In this document: one piece after another, positions 1 through 7,048 of the stretch | Layout: each line of letters begins with the position of its first letter | Numbering within the stretch: position 1 is the first letter of the stretch | DNA from: Desulfocapsa sp. | GTDB taxonomy: Bacteria > Desulfobacterota > Desulfobulbia > Desulfobulbales > Desulfocapsaceae | DNA: 11,198 bases | Direction: 5' to 3' | NCBI GenBank assembly: GCA_029934915.1 | Contig: JAOZLI010000059.1 | Coordinates: forward strand, 1-11,198 | The notes under the pieces: generated by a model | Databases searched by the model: none | What the model was told of the DNA's origin: nothing | What the model saw: only the letters and a program-made list of their open reading frames with translations | Made by a program: the position numbers and the translations under genes

Positions 1-80
1 GATTTGAGTTAAACTTTTCTCATTTTTGTACAAGAACAGGCCTGTGGTAATCCCACCCATTCAAGAAACAACAACAGTAG

Positions 81-617
81 CTAGATCCGGTCAACCTGCA
101 AAGCCACTATAATATTTTGCTCCAACGCCACCTGTACCCTCAACAAATCCCCCGTTTTCACCTCGAGCTTTTGTAACTCCGCGCTCGTAGATTCCTTCTG
201 GATCCGCCCACACAGATAGTTCAGACAAAAAATTGGTTTAAACGGTAGAATACAACCATTATCTGCGAGAAAACAGCATTCAACATCATCTGTACGCTCA
301 ATTCTAACATCCACACCCGCGAGCATATTCATAAGCAGCTGAATCACATCGTTGTTTTCATGCCCCATATAGGCACTACAGCAACCTCCTTTAGGCGTTG
401 CAGCACAGACGGAACAGTTTTTCCCCATTTCCATAGCTGTCATGTGTGCATCAAGTGCCTCCACGGCCTCTTGCAAGGTTTCAATGGATGCACGTATCCT
501 ATCCTGTGCCAGCAGTGATTTTCCGTAAGTGGAGTAGAGTTCTCTCGCTTTATCGAGTTTTTCAGGGCCGTTTCCGCAATAACAACGAGTAATGATTTCC
601 TGATAGCTTAGTGCCAT
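81..617 (-). CDS. YkgJ-like cysteine-cluster protein (putative metal/Fe-S binding)
   Basis: A 178-residue soluble protein with no signal peptide. Nine cysteines in the core are arranged as C68-x2-C71, C79-C80, C114-C115, C122, C131 and C136, with a GGCC motif, a CCFL segment and a KPxFCxxxxC segment. This resembles the YkgJ/CxxCxxCC family, whose members are thought to bind zinc or an iron-sulfur cluster; the true function is unknown. The N-terminal 65 residues are helical and may be a small coiled coil. An ATG seven codons upstream (638) is open, but I chose the ATG at 617: an AAGGAG Shine-Dalgarno lies 10 nt before it, and it begins one base after the stop codon of the upstream penicillin-binding protein gene (TAA-C-ATG), which suggests translational coupling. 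The gene is last in the leftward cluster. Gene existence is secure; the family assignment is by cysteine pattern only. Confidence 0.75.
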   Translation of the reverse strand: MALSYQEIITRCYCGNGPEKLDKARELYSTYGKSLLAQDRIRASIETLQEAVEALDAHMTAMEMGKNCSVCAATPKGGCCSAYMGHENNDVIQLLMNMLAGVDVRIERTDDVECCFLADNGCILPFKPIFCLNYLCGRIQKESTSAELQKLEVKTGDLLRVQVALEQNIIVALQVDRI

Positions 618-618
618 G

Positions 619-2475
619 TTAGTTTGTCTCCTTCCCACCCATAAACTCGCGCCAGATAGGAGCAGCTACAACGCCACCACCTTTCCCCTGTCCAAGGCTG
701 GTATTATCGTCATGGCCGATCCACACCCCGCCAAGAAGTTGTCCACGAAATCCTACAAACCAGGCGTCTCTATTCTTATTCGTGGTACCCGTTTTTCCAC
801 CTGCCACTCCGGGGACTCCTGCAGCGCGTCTTCCTGTTCCCCTTACTATTACTTCCATCAAAATTCCCTTTATCTCTTCTGCAACTTTCCGGTCAAGCAC
901 CTGCCGGGATTCTGTTTTAGTGCGATGGACTATTTCACCACTGTTTTTTACAATTTTAGTTATCAAAACAGGGGTAGTATACTTCCCCTTCGTAACAAAA
1001 GGCCCATATGCAGCTGTTATATCAAGCAGTGACACACCTGTAGCACCAAGTGCCAGGGACAGATCAGAGGCAATAGGAGGATGAATACCAAATTGTTCAG
1101 CCAGCCTTTGCACACGTTTAATCCCAACTTTCTGGAGAAGTTTGATAGCCACGATATTACGGGACTGCACCAGCGCTTCACGTAACGTAGTCTCCCCATA
1201 ATGCTTACCACTAAAATTTCTAGGCTGCCAGGGTTTACCATCCTTCCCCGCTATGGAAAAAGGAGCATCCATAATGGTGGTTTGGGGGCTCATTCCGTCT
1301 GTAAATGCTGCGCTGTACAACAGGGGTTTAAAAACTGACCCAGCCGACCGCCTGGCCTGCGTTGCTCTATCAAAGGCGCTGTTATTAAAATTCAGCCCTC
1401 CTACCAATGCACGAACCCTGCCGGTTTCAGCGTCCATTATAATTGCAGCCCCCTGCACCTTTTTTTTCCCTTGAAAATTCTTTGCGATTCCACTTCGCAA
1501 AGCCTTTACAGCCATTCTCTGCAGGTTGGTATCCATACTGGTATACACTTTCACCCCGGCTCTATTGAGTGACGTTCCAAGAATTTGCTCAGCCTGTTTT
1601 CGCACCAACTGAATAAAGTATCCATCTTCTCCCTGCTTTGCTCGTTTCCCATGTGCCAGTTGAACAGGCTGTTCAAAAGATGTACGAGCCTGCGAGGCGT
1701 CAAGATAACCATCAGCAACCATACGGTTCAAGACATAACGCTGTCTCTTTCTGGCAGCTTCCATATGTTTATCCGGTGCATATCTGCTTGGCGCCTGTGG
1801 CAATCCTGCAAGAAGAGCTGCTTCGCCAACGTTAAGATTGCGGGCTGACTTATCAAAATACCGCCTTGCAGCAGCCTCCACCCCATAGGCACCACTTCCC
1901 AAATATATCTGATTGAGATAAATATGAAGGATATCCTCTTTAGAAAGCAGTGTATCAATACGCCAGGCAAGGATTGCCTCTTTAAATTTACGCAAATAGG
2001 TTTTTTCAGGACTTAACAGCAGAGATTTTGCGACCTGCTGAGTAATGGTGGATCCACCCTGTGCACGGCGTCCGCTTTTCAGGTTGTTTATCGCTGCCCG
2101 AAATACCGACCAGAGATCAAGACCCGGGTGAGAAAAAAATCGACTATCCTCTGCTGCCACAAAGGCCTGTGGTAAATAAGCGGGCATATCAGACAACGGA
2201 ATAACGGTTCTGTTTTGTTGGTAAATTCTGGAGATCACCCTCCCGTGGCGATCCAGAATTTCCGAAGCTTGAACGGGCTGGTACTCTGCAACAGTACGGA
2301 TATCAGGAATTTTCAAGAGGGCAAGAATAAGGAGCAGCCCTCCTATAAAGAGGGTTAGACTCAGGCAAATACTAAACAAAAAGCCGATGATATGTTTCTC
2401 GTTCAGCGGCTTTTTGTAAACAGTTTTTGTTTTATTTGCGCCCCTTACTGGGGATTTCTTTTTTACTGGCGGCAC
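619..2475 (-). CDS. Class A penicillin-binding protein (PBP1A family, transglycosylase/transpeptidase)
   Basis: A bifunctional peptidoglycan synthase of 618 residues that polymerises lipid II glycan strands and cross-links the stem peptides at the outer face of the inner membrane. A basic N-terminus (about 1-28) precedes one membrane segment (about 29-55). The GT51 transglycosylase domain follows (about 75-255) with catalytic E109 in AAEDSRFF, the QGGSTITQQ motif at 139-147 and RKxKE-type residues near 161-166. The transpeptidase domain (about 340-610) has nucleophile S380 in SVFK, SRN at 438-440 and KTGTT at 561-565, so all three penicillin-binding motifs are intact. It is shorter than E. 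coli PBP1a and lacks the large inserted region. The start is GTG at 2475, 8 nt after the stop of the PiT transporter gene, with no strong Shine-Dalgarno, so coupling to the upstream gene is likely. Domain assignment is firm; orthology to mrcA or pbpF is not resolved. Confidence 0.95.
   Translation of the reverse strand: MPPVKKKSPVRGANKTKTVYKKPLNEKHIIGFLFSICLSLTLFIGGLLLILALLKIPDIRTVAEYQPVQASEILDRHGRVISRIYQQNRTVIPLSDMPAYLPQAFVAAEDSRFFSHPGLDLWSVFRAAINNLKSGRRAQGGSTITQQVAKSLLLSPEKTYLRKFKEAILAWRIDTLLSKEDILHIYLNQIYLGSGAYGVEAAARRYFDKSARNLNVGEAALLAGLPQAPSRYAPDKHMEAARKRQRYVLNRMVADGYLDASQARTSFEQPVQLAHGKRAKQGEDGYFIQLVRKQAEQILGTSLNRAGVKVYTSMDTNLQRMAVKALRSGIAKNFQGKKKVQGAAIIMDAETGRVRALVGGLNFNNSAFDRATQARRSAGSVFKPLLYSAAFTDGMSPQTTIMDAPFSIAGKDGKPWQPRNFSGKHYGETTLREALVQSRNIVAIKLLQKVGIKRVQRLAEQFGIHPPIASDLSLALGATGVSLLDITAAYGPFVTKGKYTTPVLITKIVKNSGEIVHRTKTESRQVLDRKVAEEIKGILMEVIVRGTGRRAAGVPGVAGGKTGTTNKNRDAWFVGFRGQLLGGVWIGHDDNTSLGQGKGGGVVAAPIWREFMGGKETN
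628..633 (-). promoter_or_regulatory. Ribosome binding site for the YkgJ-like gene
   Basis: AAGGAG on the minus strand, 10 nt before the ATG at 617 and inside the last codons of the penicillin-binding protein gene. It decides the start at 617 over the in-frame ATG at 638, which has no comparable signal before it. Confidence 0.6.
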
Positions 2476-2483
2476 AGATCAAA

Positions 2484-3749
2484 TTACCCAAAGACACCCT
2501 TAAAAAAGAAAAAGAAGACCATAGCCATAAGAGCTCCGGCCGGTAGGGTTACTATCCAGGAAATAATAATATTGAAAACAACCCGCAGATCAAGCGCTCC
2601 AATACCACGAGCAAGCCCAACACCCAAAACAGAGCCAACTAAAATATGGGTGGTTGAGACGGGGAGGCCGGTACGAGAGGCAAGAACAACAGTACTTGCC
2701 GCTGCAAGTTCTGCGCAAAAACCACGAGAGGGGGTAAGTTCTGTGATTTTCGTGCCCACAGTCAACATGACCTTATAGCCAAGAGTAATAAGCCCCACCA
2801 CAATACCGGTACCACCGACAACAAGAATCCAGACAGGCATGTCAGATTTCTGCATCACCTCACCACCAGAGCTGACAATACTGATAACGGCAGCAAGAGG
2901 TCCGATACCGTTAGCCACATCATTGGAGCCATGGGCAAAGGCCATGGAACAGGCGGTAAACAACATCATAGGGGTAAATACTTTTTCAACACTGGCAAAG
3001 TGGAAATCCCGATCAGCTTCAGGATCCTCCTTTACTTTACGGATAAAGAACCAGCCAATTCCAGCTGTAATTAAGCCTATAAGAACAGCAAGCATAAAAC
3101 TCTGCATGGCTGTAAGATCAATATGCAAATGCTTGAGGCCCTTAAACAGAGTAACCAGAGAGATGACAAATCCCACCAGAAACACGTAAAACGGAGCATA
3201 TCTCTTAGCACTTTTCAGGGGATTATCACTATTAAAAATGAGCTTTCGTATGGACATTACCAGAAGAAAGGCGATGGTTCCACCAATGAGAGGGGAAATC
3301 ACCCAACTTGCAACAATCTTAGCAACTTTTCCCCAATTCACTGCTTCCGGCCCGATGCCAACCATACAAAATCCGATAAGAGCACCAACAATGGAATGGG
3401 TTGTGGAAACGGGCCAACCACGGGTTGAGGCCAGCATTAACCAGACTCCAGCCGCAAGCAATGCTGCCAGCATTCCGTACACCAGGATTTCAGGAGTTGC
3501 CACAATTGAGGTGGGATCAATAATTCCTTTACGAATAGTGGACGTCACATTTCCACCTGCCAGCACGGCTCCGGCAAATTCAAATATGATGGCAATACAA
3601 ATTGCCTGTTTTACGCTAACGGCCCCTGCCCCTACGGAGGTTCCCATGGCATTGGCCAGATCATTGGCCCCGACCCCCCAGGTCATGTACAGGCCGAAAA
3701 TAATGGCCAGTATCATAAAGATGGTTCCGTATGCTGCTATAATTTCCAT
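2484..3749 (-). CDS. pit: PiT-family inorganic phosphate transporter
   Basis: A 421-residue polytopic inner-membrane protein, probably a low-affinity phosphate symporter driven by cations. It shows the internal duplication of the family. GANDLANAMG lies at 27-36 and the matching GSNDVANGIG at 274-283; each half also carries a PVSTTH motif (113-118 and 363-368). These are the two signature motifs of PiT transporters. About ten to eleven hydrophobic segments are visible, with a hydrophilic loop around 165-185 and another around 238-256. The C-terminus is odd but short: five consecutive phenylalanines followed by KGVFG. Upstream on the same strand, beyond two repeat elements, is a DUF47 PhoU-like gene, the usual partner of pit; downstream by 8 nt is the penicillin-binding protein gene. 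A GAGAG stretch a few bases before the ATG is a plausible ribosome binding site. Ion coupling cannot be read from the sequence. Confidence 0.93.
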   Translation of the reverse strand: MEIIAAYGTIFMILAIIFGLYMTWGVGANDLANAMGTSVGAGAVSVKQAICIAIIFEFAGAVLAGGNVTSTIRKGIIDPTSIVATPEILVYGMLAALLAAGVWLMLASTRGWPVSTTHSIVGALIGFCMVGIGPEAVNWGKVAKIVASWVISPLIGGTIAFLLVMSIRKLIFNSDNPLKSAKRYAPFYVFLVGFVISLVTLFKGLKHLHIDLTAMQSFMLAVLIGLITAGIGWFFIRKVKEDPEADRDFHFASVEKVFTPMMLFTACSMAFAHGSNDVANGIGPLAAVISIVSSGGEVMQKSDMPVWILVVGGTGIVVGLITLGYKVMLTVGTKITELTPSRGFCAELAAASTVVLASRTGLPVSTTHILVGSVLGVGLARGIGALDLRVVFNIIISWIVTLPAGALMAMVFFFFFKGVFG

Positions 3750-3814
3750 TTTTCTTTCTCTCTATTCCCTTAAAAAGACAAACTATTAGTCGATGGACTC
3801 ATAAAAAGACCATT

Positions 3815-3900
3815 CACCACAAAGGACACGAAGAGCACGAAGTTAAAAGACTAAAACATCCTTTTCCTTTTTTTCGTGACCTTCGTGTTTTTCGTGATCG
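3815..3900. repeat. Imperfect inverted repeat built from 9-nt CACGAA units
   Basis: The left arm (3815-3842) contains three units beginning CACAAA, CACGAA, CACGAA, spaced 9 nt apart. The right arm (3873-3900) contains three TTCGTG units with the same 9-nt spacing. About 20 of 28 positions pair between the arms by eye, with an AT-rich middle of about 30 nt. Elements built on CACGAAG/CTTCGTG repeats are seen scattered in many environmental bacterial genomes, so this may be one dispersed copy. It sits upstream of pit in the gap between the PhoU-like gene and pit and could form a hairpin in the transcript. Function is not known. Confidence 0.65.
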
Positions 3901-3922
3901 AAACATTTGTTACAAGCTCATC

Positions 3923-4087
3923 TTAGGTGATTTACAAAAAAGAATATACCCGATTTGCTTGTCTTTTTCTCCGTCTTCTTCGTTGTCGCAATAGTTACAT
4001 AGCGCTGCTATGCGCCTATTGCCACGCCTCGAATACGAACAAAAATCCTGCACAAAACAGGTATATTCTTTTCTTCCAATCACCTTA
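3923..4087. repeat. 165-bp symmetrical imperfect palindrome (MITE-like or large hairpin)
   Basis: The whole segment is an inverted repeat centred on position 4005. The core is CATAGC-GCT-GCTATG (3998-4012), flanked by CAATAG and CTATTG. Further out, AAAAGAATATACC at 3938-3950 pairs exactly with 4060-4072, and the ends TTAGGTGATT and TAAGGTGATT match at 9 of 10 positions. Mirror positions add up to 8010 from the core to the ends, so gaps in the two arms balance. The right end contains the TAA stop codon (4087-4085) of the PhoU-like gene. Short open frames exist on both strands here, as expected for a palindrome, and I do not believe they are genes. A miniature inverted-repeat transposable element or a large RNA hairpin are both possible. 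Confidence 0.8.
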
Positions 4088-4771
4088 TTTCGACAAAAAC
4101 AACAATAAGCGATCGGCCATATTTTCTGAATGATCGGAGATATCTCCAACTTCTTCAATTATTTTATACCAGAACATAACAGACACCGGATCAAGCTCTT
4201 TTTCAGCCATAAACAACTTTCTATTCACCTGTTTAAGCATCCCATCGATATTATGTTCTTCTTTACGTACAGCCTTGATCATTTCCATAACTCGGGTATG
4301 CTCCTTGCCCGAGAAACCCACATGAACAAGCTCATCAAGCTCTTCAATCATGGTCTGCGCCTGCAAACAAATGGCCACGGTACTTTTTAACAACTCATCA
4401 AAACCCTCCTGGATAGCCGCAGGGACCAACATATCACGGCTTTCCAGAATTTGAGCTATTTTTTCTGCACCATCGGCAATGGCATCCTGTTCATTAAGCA
4501 GGCTCAAAAGATCCTTTCTATCAACGGGCAAAAGAAGCGTATTGGGCATATTCTGACGATACTCAGACTTCACCTTATCAGCCTCTGTCTCACGCGTATT
4601 GATCTGCTTTACAATAACGTTCACAGCAACCTGATCTTTTCCAGCTAAGGCCGCAAAAAGATCGGGAAGGAGAACAACACATGAAATAACAATCCCCATA
4701 TGTTTCTGCACCAGCTTAAAAGGTGATTTACGTAATAATCCAGCCAAGGGACTCGTCGATTTTATGACCAT
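4085..4771 (-). CDS. DUF47/PhoU-like phosphate transport regulator (TIGR00153 type)
   Basis: A 228-residue, mostly helical, soluble protein of the DUF47/PhoU_div family that usually accompanies PiT transporters and is thought to modulate phosphate uptake. Family features are the N-terminal SPLAGLLRKSPF segment, long charged amphipathic helices with repeated ExEAD and HNID-type acidic/His residues that could bind metal, and the C-terminal segment with DISDHSENMADRL. An ATG 14 codons upstream (4813) is open, but the ATG at 4771 has a GGAGG 4 nt before it, and MVIKSTSPL is a natural start for this family. It lies 62 nt downstream of the kinase-FHA-phosphatase gene on the same strand. Its stop codon is inside the terminal repeat of the 165-bp palindrome, so the last residues may have been changed by insertion of that element. 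Confidence 0.88.
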   Translation of the reverse strand: MVIKSTSPLAGLLRKSPFKLVQKHMGIVISCVVLLPDLFAALAGKDQVAVNVIVKQINTRETEADKVKSEYRQNMPNTLLLPVDRKDLLSLLNEQDAIADGAEKIAQILESRDMLVPAAIQEGFDELLKSTVAICLQAQTMIEELDELVHVGFSGKEHTRVMEMIKAVRKEEHNIDGMLKQVNRKLFMAEKELDPVSVMFWYKIIEEVGDISDHSENMADRLLLFLSK

Positions 4772-4775
4772 ATTT

Positions 4776-4780
4776 CCTCC
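4776..4780 (-). promoter_or_regulatory. Ribosome binding site deciding the PhoU-like start
   Basis: GGAGG on the minus strand, four bases before the ATG at 4771. No comparable signal precedes the in-frame ATG at 4813. Confidence 0.65.
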
Positions 4781-4833
4781 ACAGAAAGTCGATTTAAGAA
4801 TACTTTGAGACAATAAAAATTCCCCAAAGTGCC

Positions 4834-6918
4834 TTAAGACATTTCATTTATTATCTTTAATAAGGGCTCAGCCGGATAACTTAAAGGAATCATCTTTCCC
4901 CTGATCTGCATATACAAACTCGGTCCATCCGGATGCCCACTATATATAATATGATGTCCCTTAATATTACCAGCATTTTTCCAGAAACTGTTGAAAGGAT
5001 CAAGGGGTGTATGCCCCACCACAAATGGTGCTCGTTTGGGTAAACCCAGACTTTCTCTAAAACCTTTTACATCCCTTTTCTCATAGCCGGCCAGATAATG
5101 TGAACGCTTGATTCTGTTGGTGAGAATCTCCTTAAAATATTTGGGATGCTGACGCAAATGAACAATTTCTTTGTGGGTGAGTTTTTTCCTTGGCGGTGCA
5201 GCATGGCAGGCTGCGCAGGATCCTGTTTTCATAACCACGGGCAACAAATCATAAAACCTCTGCATCTCCGCAACGTAAGTTTCCCCACGCAACTCCTGTA
5301 AACGTTTACGCATGAGGACACCCTGGAGTATCCCATTTTTACTGATATTTCTATTAAAACTGTCATGATTACCAAGAAGATAAAAGAAATGTTCAGGAAA
5401 GTGACATTTCATTTTAAAAATCAGATCCATCATCAAAATGGAACTGTCCATGGAATCCATTTCTCCTGTCACCTCCGAATGCACCGCATCCCCAAGAATA
5501 ATCAACGAAGCACTACTCACGCCAAGATGTGCCAGCAGGCAATTCTCTGTTAAAATCTTCAGGAGATTATCAATATTTGCATGCAGATCCCCCACAATAA
5601 GAAGTGTCTGATCATCAGGTATTGTAAGCAAAGCACCAAGTTCCCCAGACTTAAGGGAATCACGATGAACTTCATGGTGCAGAATTTCATTCACTTCCCG
5701 TATGGTGGACAAAGCGTCATCCGGCGAAAGCAAAGTGATATCGCCGCCAAATATTTCACGAATGGCGGTCACCGCATGAAAACGGTTTGTACTTAACCGT
5801 TCCCGAATATCCTGATCACCACTCCTGACAATCTGCACAACGGTCTTCATGTCCTGAGGAATAAAGATCAAATCGCCCTTCTTATTGGTTATGGTCAGAT
5901 GACGCTTACTGATATCACTTCCAAAATGAAATATTTCATCAAACTGGTGATTATCACGTCCTATAAGTACCGTATCGCCCACGCGAATCCTGGCAAAACC
6001 ATACATAGCATCGGTGGAACAGTCCTTAGATCTGGCAATAACCCAATTTTTCTGAATATGCTTTTTTTTCACTCCCTTGGGGATCTCCGGACGCAAAACA
6101 AAGTGCTGACTGCCGATGATCATTTCAAAGGTCTTTCCGTCATGCGGAATGCGGCATTCCCTGGCGATTTCCTGCAATTCGTCCGTCATCGTGAACCAGT
6201 TCACCGGTTCCTCATGGGATATCAGCCACTTCCATCCTGCCAGAGTAGTTAAATCCGGCTTAAAGTCAGAACTCGCCTCAGCCCAGGCCGGAACATTGAC
6301 ATCATCCTTTTCGGCAATACGCATGGGCACTTTACTTAAACCCTCCCGAACATATACCTGCATCCCCGCCTGATCCATATAAAGTGCCACTTCCCGATAG
6401 ATATCAGATTGGCGTGTTACCATGTCATAGGTAAGGTTTTTATCCACCGGAAAATAACCTTCTTTATGTCTGGCCATTCGGCGCTTATAAATTTTTGCAG
6501 GATCTGGCAACAAGAATTCAAAGATATAACGGGTACGATAGTTCACCTGAAAAAGAGAGTTGCTGCGGGGTGGGATCTGAATTCTATCCAGCTCCAGGAA
6601 AAGTGGTTCTTCTGCATCAAGCCACTCTTTGTCAAAAACGGTCAAGGCCTCGTCGTAGCCTTTAAAGGGAAAACCAAGATGCACTTCCCGTGGTTTGTAG
6701 GTAAGGGTCTGATCTTTCCACCACCCTTTACGGGTAAGATCCACATACCCTTCATTGGGCCAGCCGTGAACCTTGTTGATATAATAAGTTTTCCCCGCTC
6801 CTGGCGGGCCAGTTACCACCAGCTGTACAAATTTCAGGCGGGCGGGCAATTGTACCCCACGGATTTCCTGTAAATCTTTTATGGGAATAAGCTTTTTTTT
6901 GAGGGGATTTGTTGTCAT
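4834..6918 (-). CDS. P-loop kinase-like / FHA-like / PPP-type phosphatase fusion protein
   Basis: A 694-residue soluble protein with three recognisable parts. Residues about 25-200 form a P-loop NTPase with Walker A GPPGAGKT (37-44). RRMARHKEGYFPVD at 146-159 looks like the lid of a nucleotide- or polynucleotide-kinase fold. Residues about 300-370 look like an FHA phosphopeptide-binding domain: a VGDTVLIGRD strand (IGRD 319-322) and SKRH at 337-340 followed by LTI. Residues about 430-690 are a calcineurin-like PPP phosphatase: GDLHAN (443-448), GDAVHS (476-481), GNHD (516-519), a metal-binding-type histidine H572 in the position of the PPP CHGG motif, and GHTP (635-638). The usual GDxVDRG is changed to GDAVHS. 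Known bacterial Pnkp enzymes join a kinase and a PPP-type phosphatase, but with a ligase and no FHA domain. Substrate is unknown. The start at 6918 has no clear Shine-Dalgarno but sits about 21 nt after a predicted transcription start. The gene is divergent from mutL and first in the leftward cluster. Confidence 0.85.
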   Translation of the reverse strand: MTTNPLKKKLIPIKDLQEIRGVQLPARLKFVQLVVTGPPGAGKTYYINKVHGWPNEGYVDLTRKGWWKDQTLTYKPREVHLGFPFKGYDEALTVFDKEWLDAEEPLFLELDRIQIPPRSNSLFQVNYRTRYIFEFLLPDPAKIYKRRMARHKEGYFPVDKNLTYDMVTRQSDIYREVALYMDQAGMQVYVREGLSKVPMRIAEKDDVNVPAWAEASSDFKPDLTTLAGWKWLISHEEPVNWFTMTDELQEIARECRIPHDGKTFEMIIGSQHFVLRPEIPKGVKKKHIQKNWVIARSKDCSTDAMYGFARIRVGDTVLIGRDNHQFDEIFHFGSDISKRHLTITNKKGDLIFIPQDMKTVVQIVRSGDQDIRERLSTNRFHAVTAIREIFGGDITLLSPDDALSTIREVNEILHHEVHRDSLKSGELGALLTIPDDQTLLIVGDLHANIDNLLKILTENCLLAHLGVSSASLIILGDAVHSEVTGEMDSMDSSILMMDLIFKMKCHFPEHFFYLLGNHDSFNRNISKNGILQGVLMRKRLQELRGETYVAEMQRFYDLLPVVMKTGSCAACHAAPPRKKLTHKEIVHLRQHPKYFKEILTNRIKRSHYLAGYEKRDVKGFRESLGLPKRAPFVVGHTPLDPFNSFWKNAGNIKGHHIIYSGHPDGPSLYMQIRGKMIPLSYPAEPLLKIINEMS

Positions 6919-6945
6919 GGATACAAAGAAACCCTAAGGGAAAAT

Positions 6946-6974
6946 TTATTAATCTGCTATAGTCCGTCTGTAAA
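6946..6974 (-). promoter_or_regulatory. Predicted sigma70-type promoter for the leftward cluster
   Basis: On the minus strand a TTTACA -35 box (6974-6969) and a TAATAA -10 box (6951-6946) are separated by 17 bp. Transcription would begin near 6939, leaving a leader of about 21 nt before the ATG at 6918. Prediction from box similarity and spacing only. Confidence 0.5.
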
Positions 6975-6977
6975 GTG

Positions 6978-7007
6978 TTGTATACAGTTTAGCATAAACT
7001 GTAATAC
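6978..7007 (+). promoter_or_regulatory. Predicted sigma70-type promoter for mutL
   Basis: TTGTAT (6978-6983) and TAATAC (7002-7007) are separated by 18 bp, about 41 nt before the mutL ATG. The spacer is almost entirely filled by the perfect dyad described separately, so binding there would block RNA polymerase. Prediction from box similarity only. Confidence 0.45.
6983..7003. promoter_or_regulatory. Perfect 21-bp dyad, candidate operator
   Basis: Arms TACAGTTTA and TAAACTGTA flank a GCA centre with no mismatch. It lies in the spacer of the predicted mutL promoter and 9 bp outside the -35 box of the divergent promoter, a natural place for a dimeric regulator controlling one or both directions. 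It could instead form a small transcript hairpin, but no T-run follows. The regulator is unknown. Confidence 0.5.
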
Positions 7008-7048
7008 TAGGTAAACTTGATTTTTAAAAAATCCAATACTCAGTCTCC

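Noticed and set aside
36..45. ACAGGCCTGT palindrome downstream of the YkgJ-like gene.
   Set aside because: A 10-bp palindrome without a loop or T-run is expected by chance and gives no terminator.
616..1032. 138-codon plus-strand frame opposite the penicillin-binding protein gene.
   Set aside because: It lies antisense to intact transpeptidase motifs and has no ribosome binding site or recognisable domain.
3238..3789. 183-codon open frame on the plus strand opposite pit.
   Set aside because: It is antisense to a clear transporter gene with both PiT signature motifs, and its translation has no domain features; it is a shadow frame.
3910..4158. Open frames on both strands through the 165-bp palindrome (82 and 68 codons).
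   Set aside because: Both follow from the palindrome itself; they overlap the end of the PhoU-like gene and show no start signals or family similarity.
5199..5217. CAACH motif (CxxCH, residues 568-572) in the fusion protein as a possible heme c site.
   Set aside because: The protein has no signal peptide, and this histidine falls where PPP phosphatases carry the metal-binding CHGG motif, so a heme site is very unlikely.
6983..7003. The dyad upstream of mutL as a LexA (SOS) box.
   Set aside because: The E. coli-type LexA box is CTGT-N8-ACAG; here the half-sites are inverted (ACAG...CTGT), and it does not match other LexA patterns I know.
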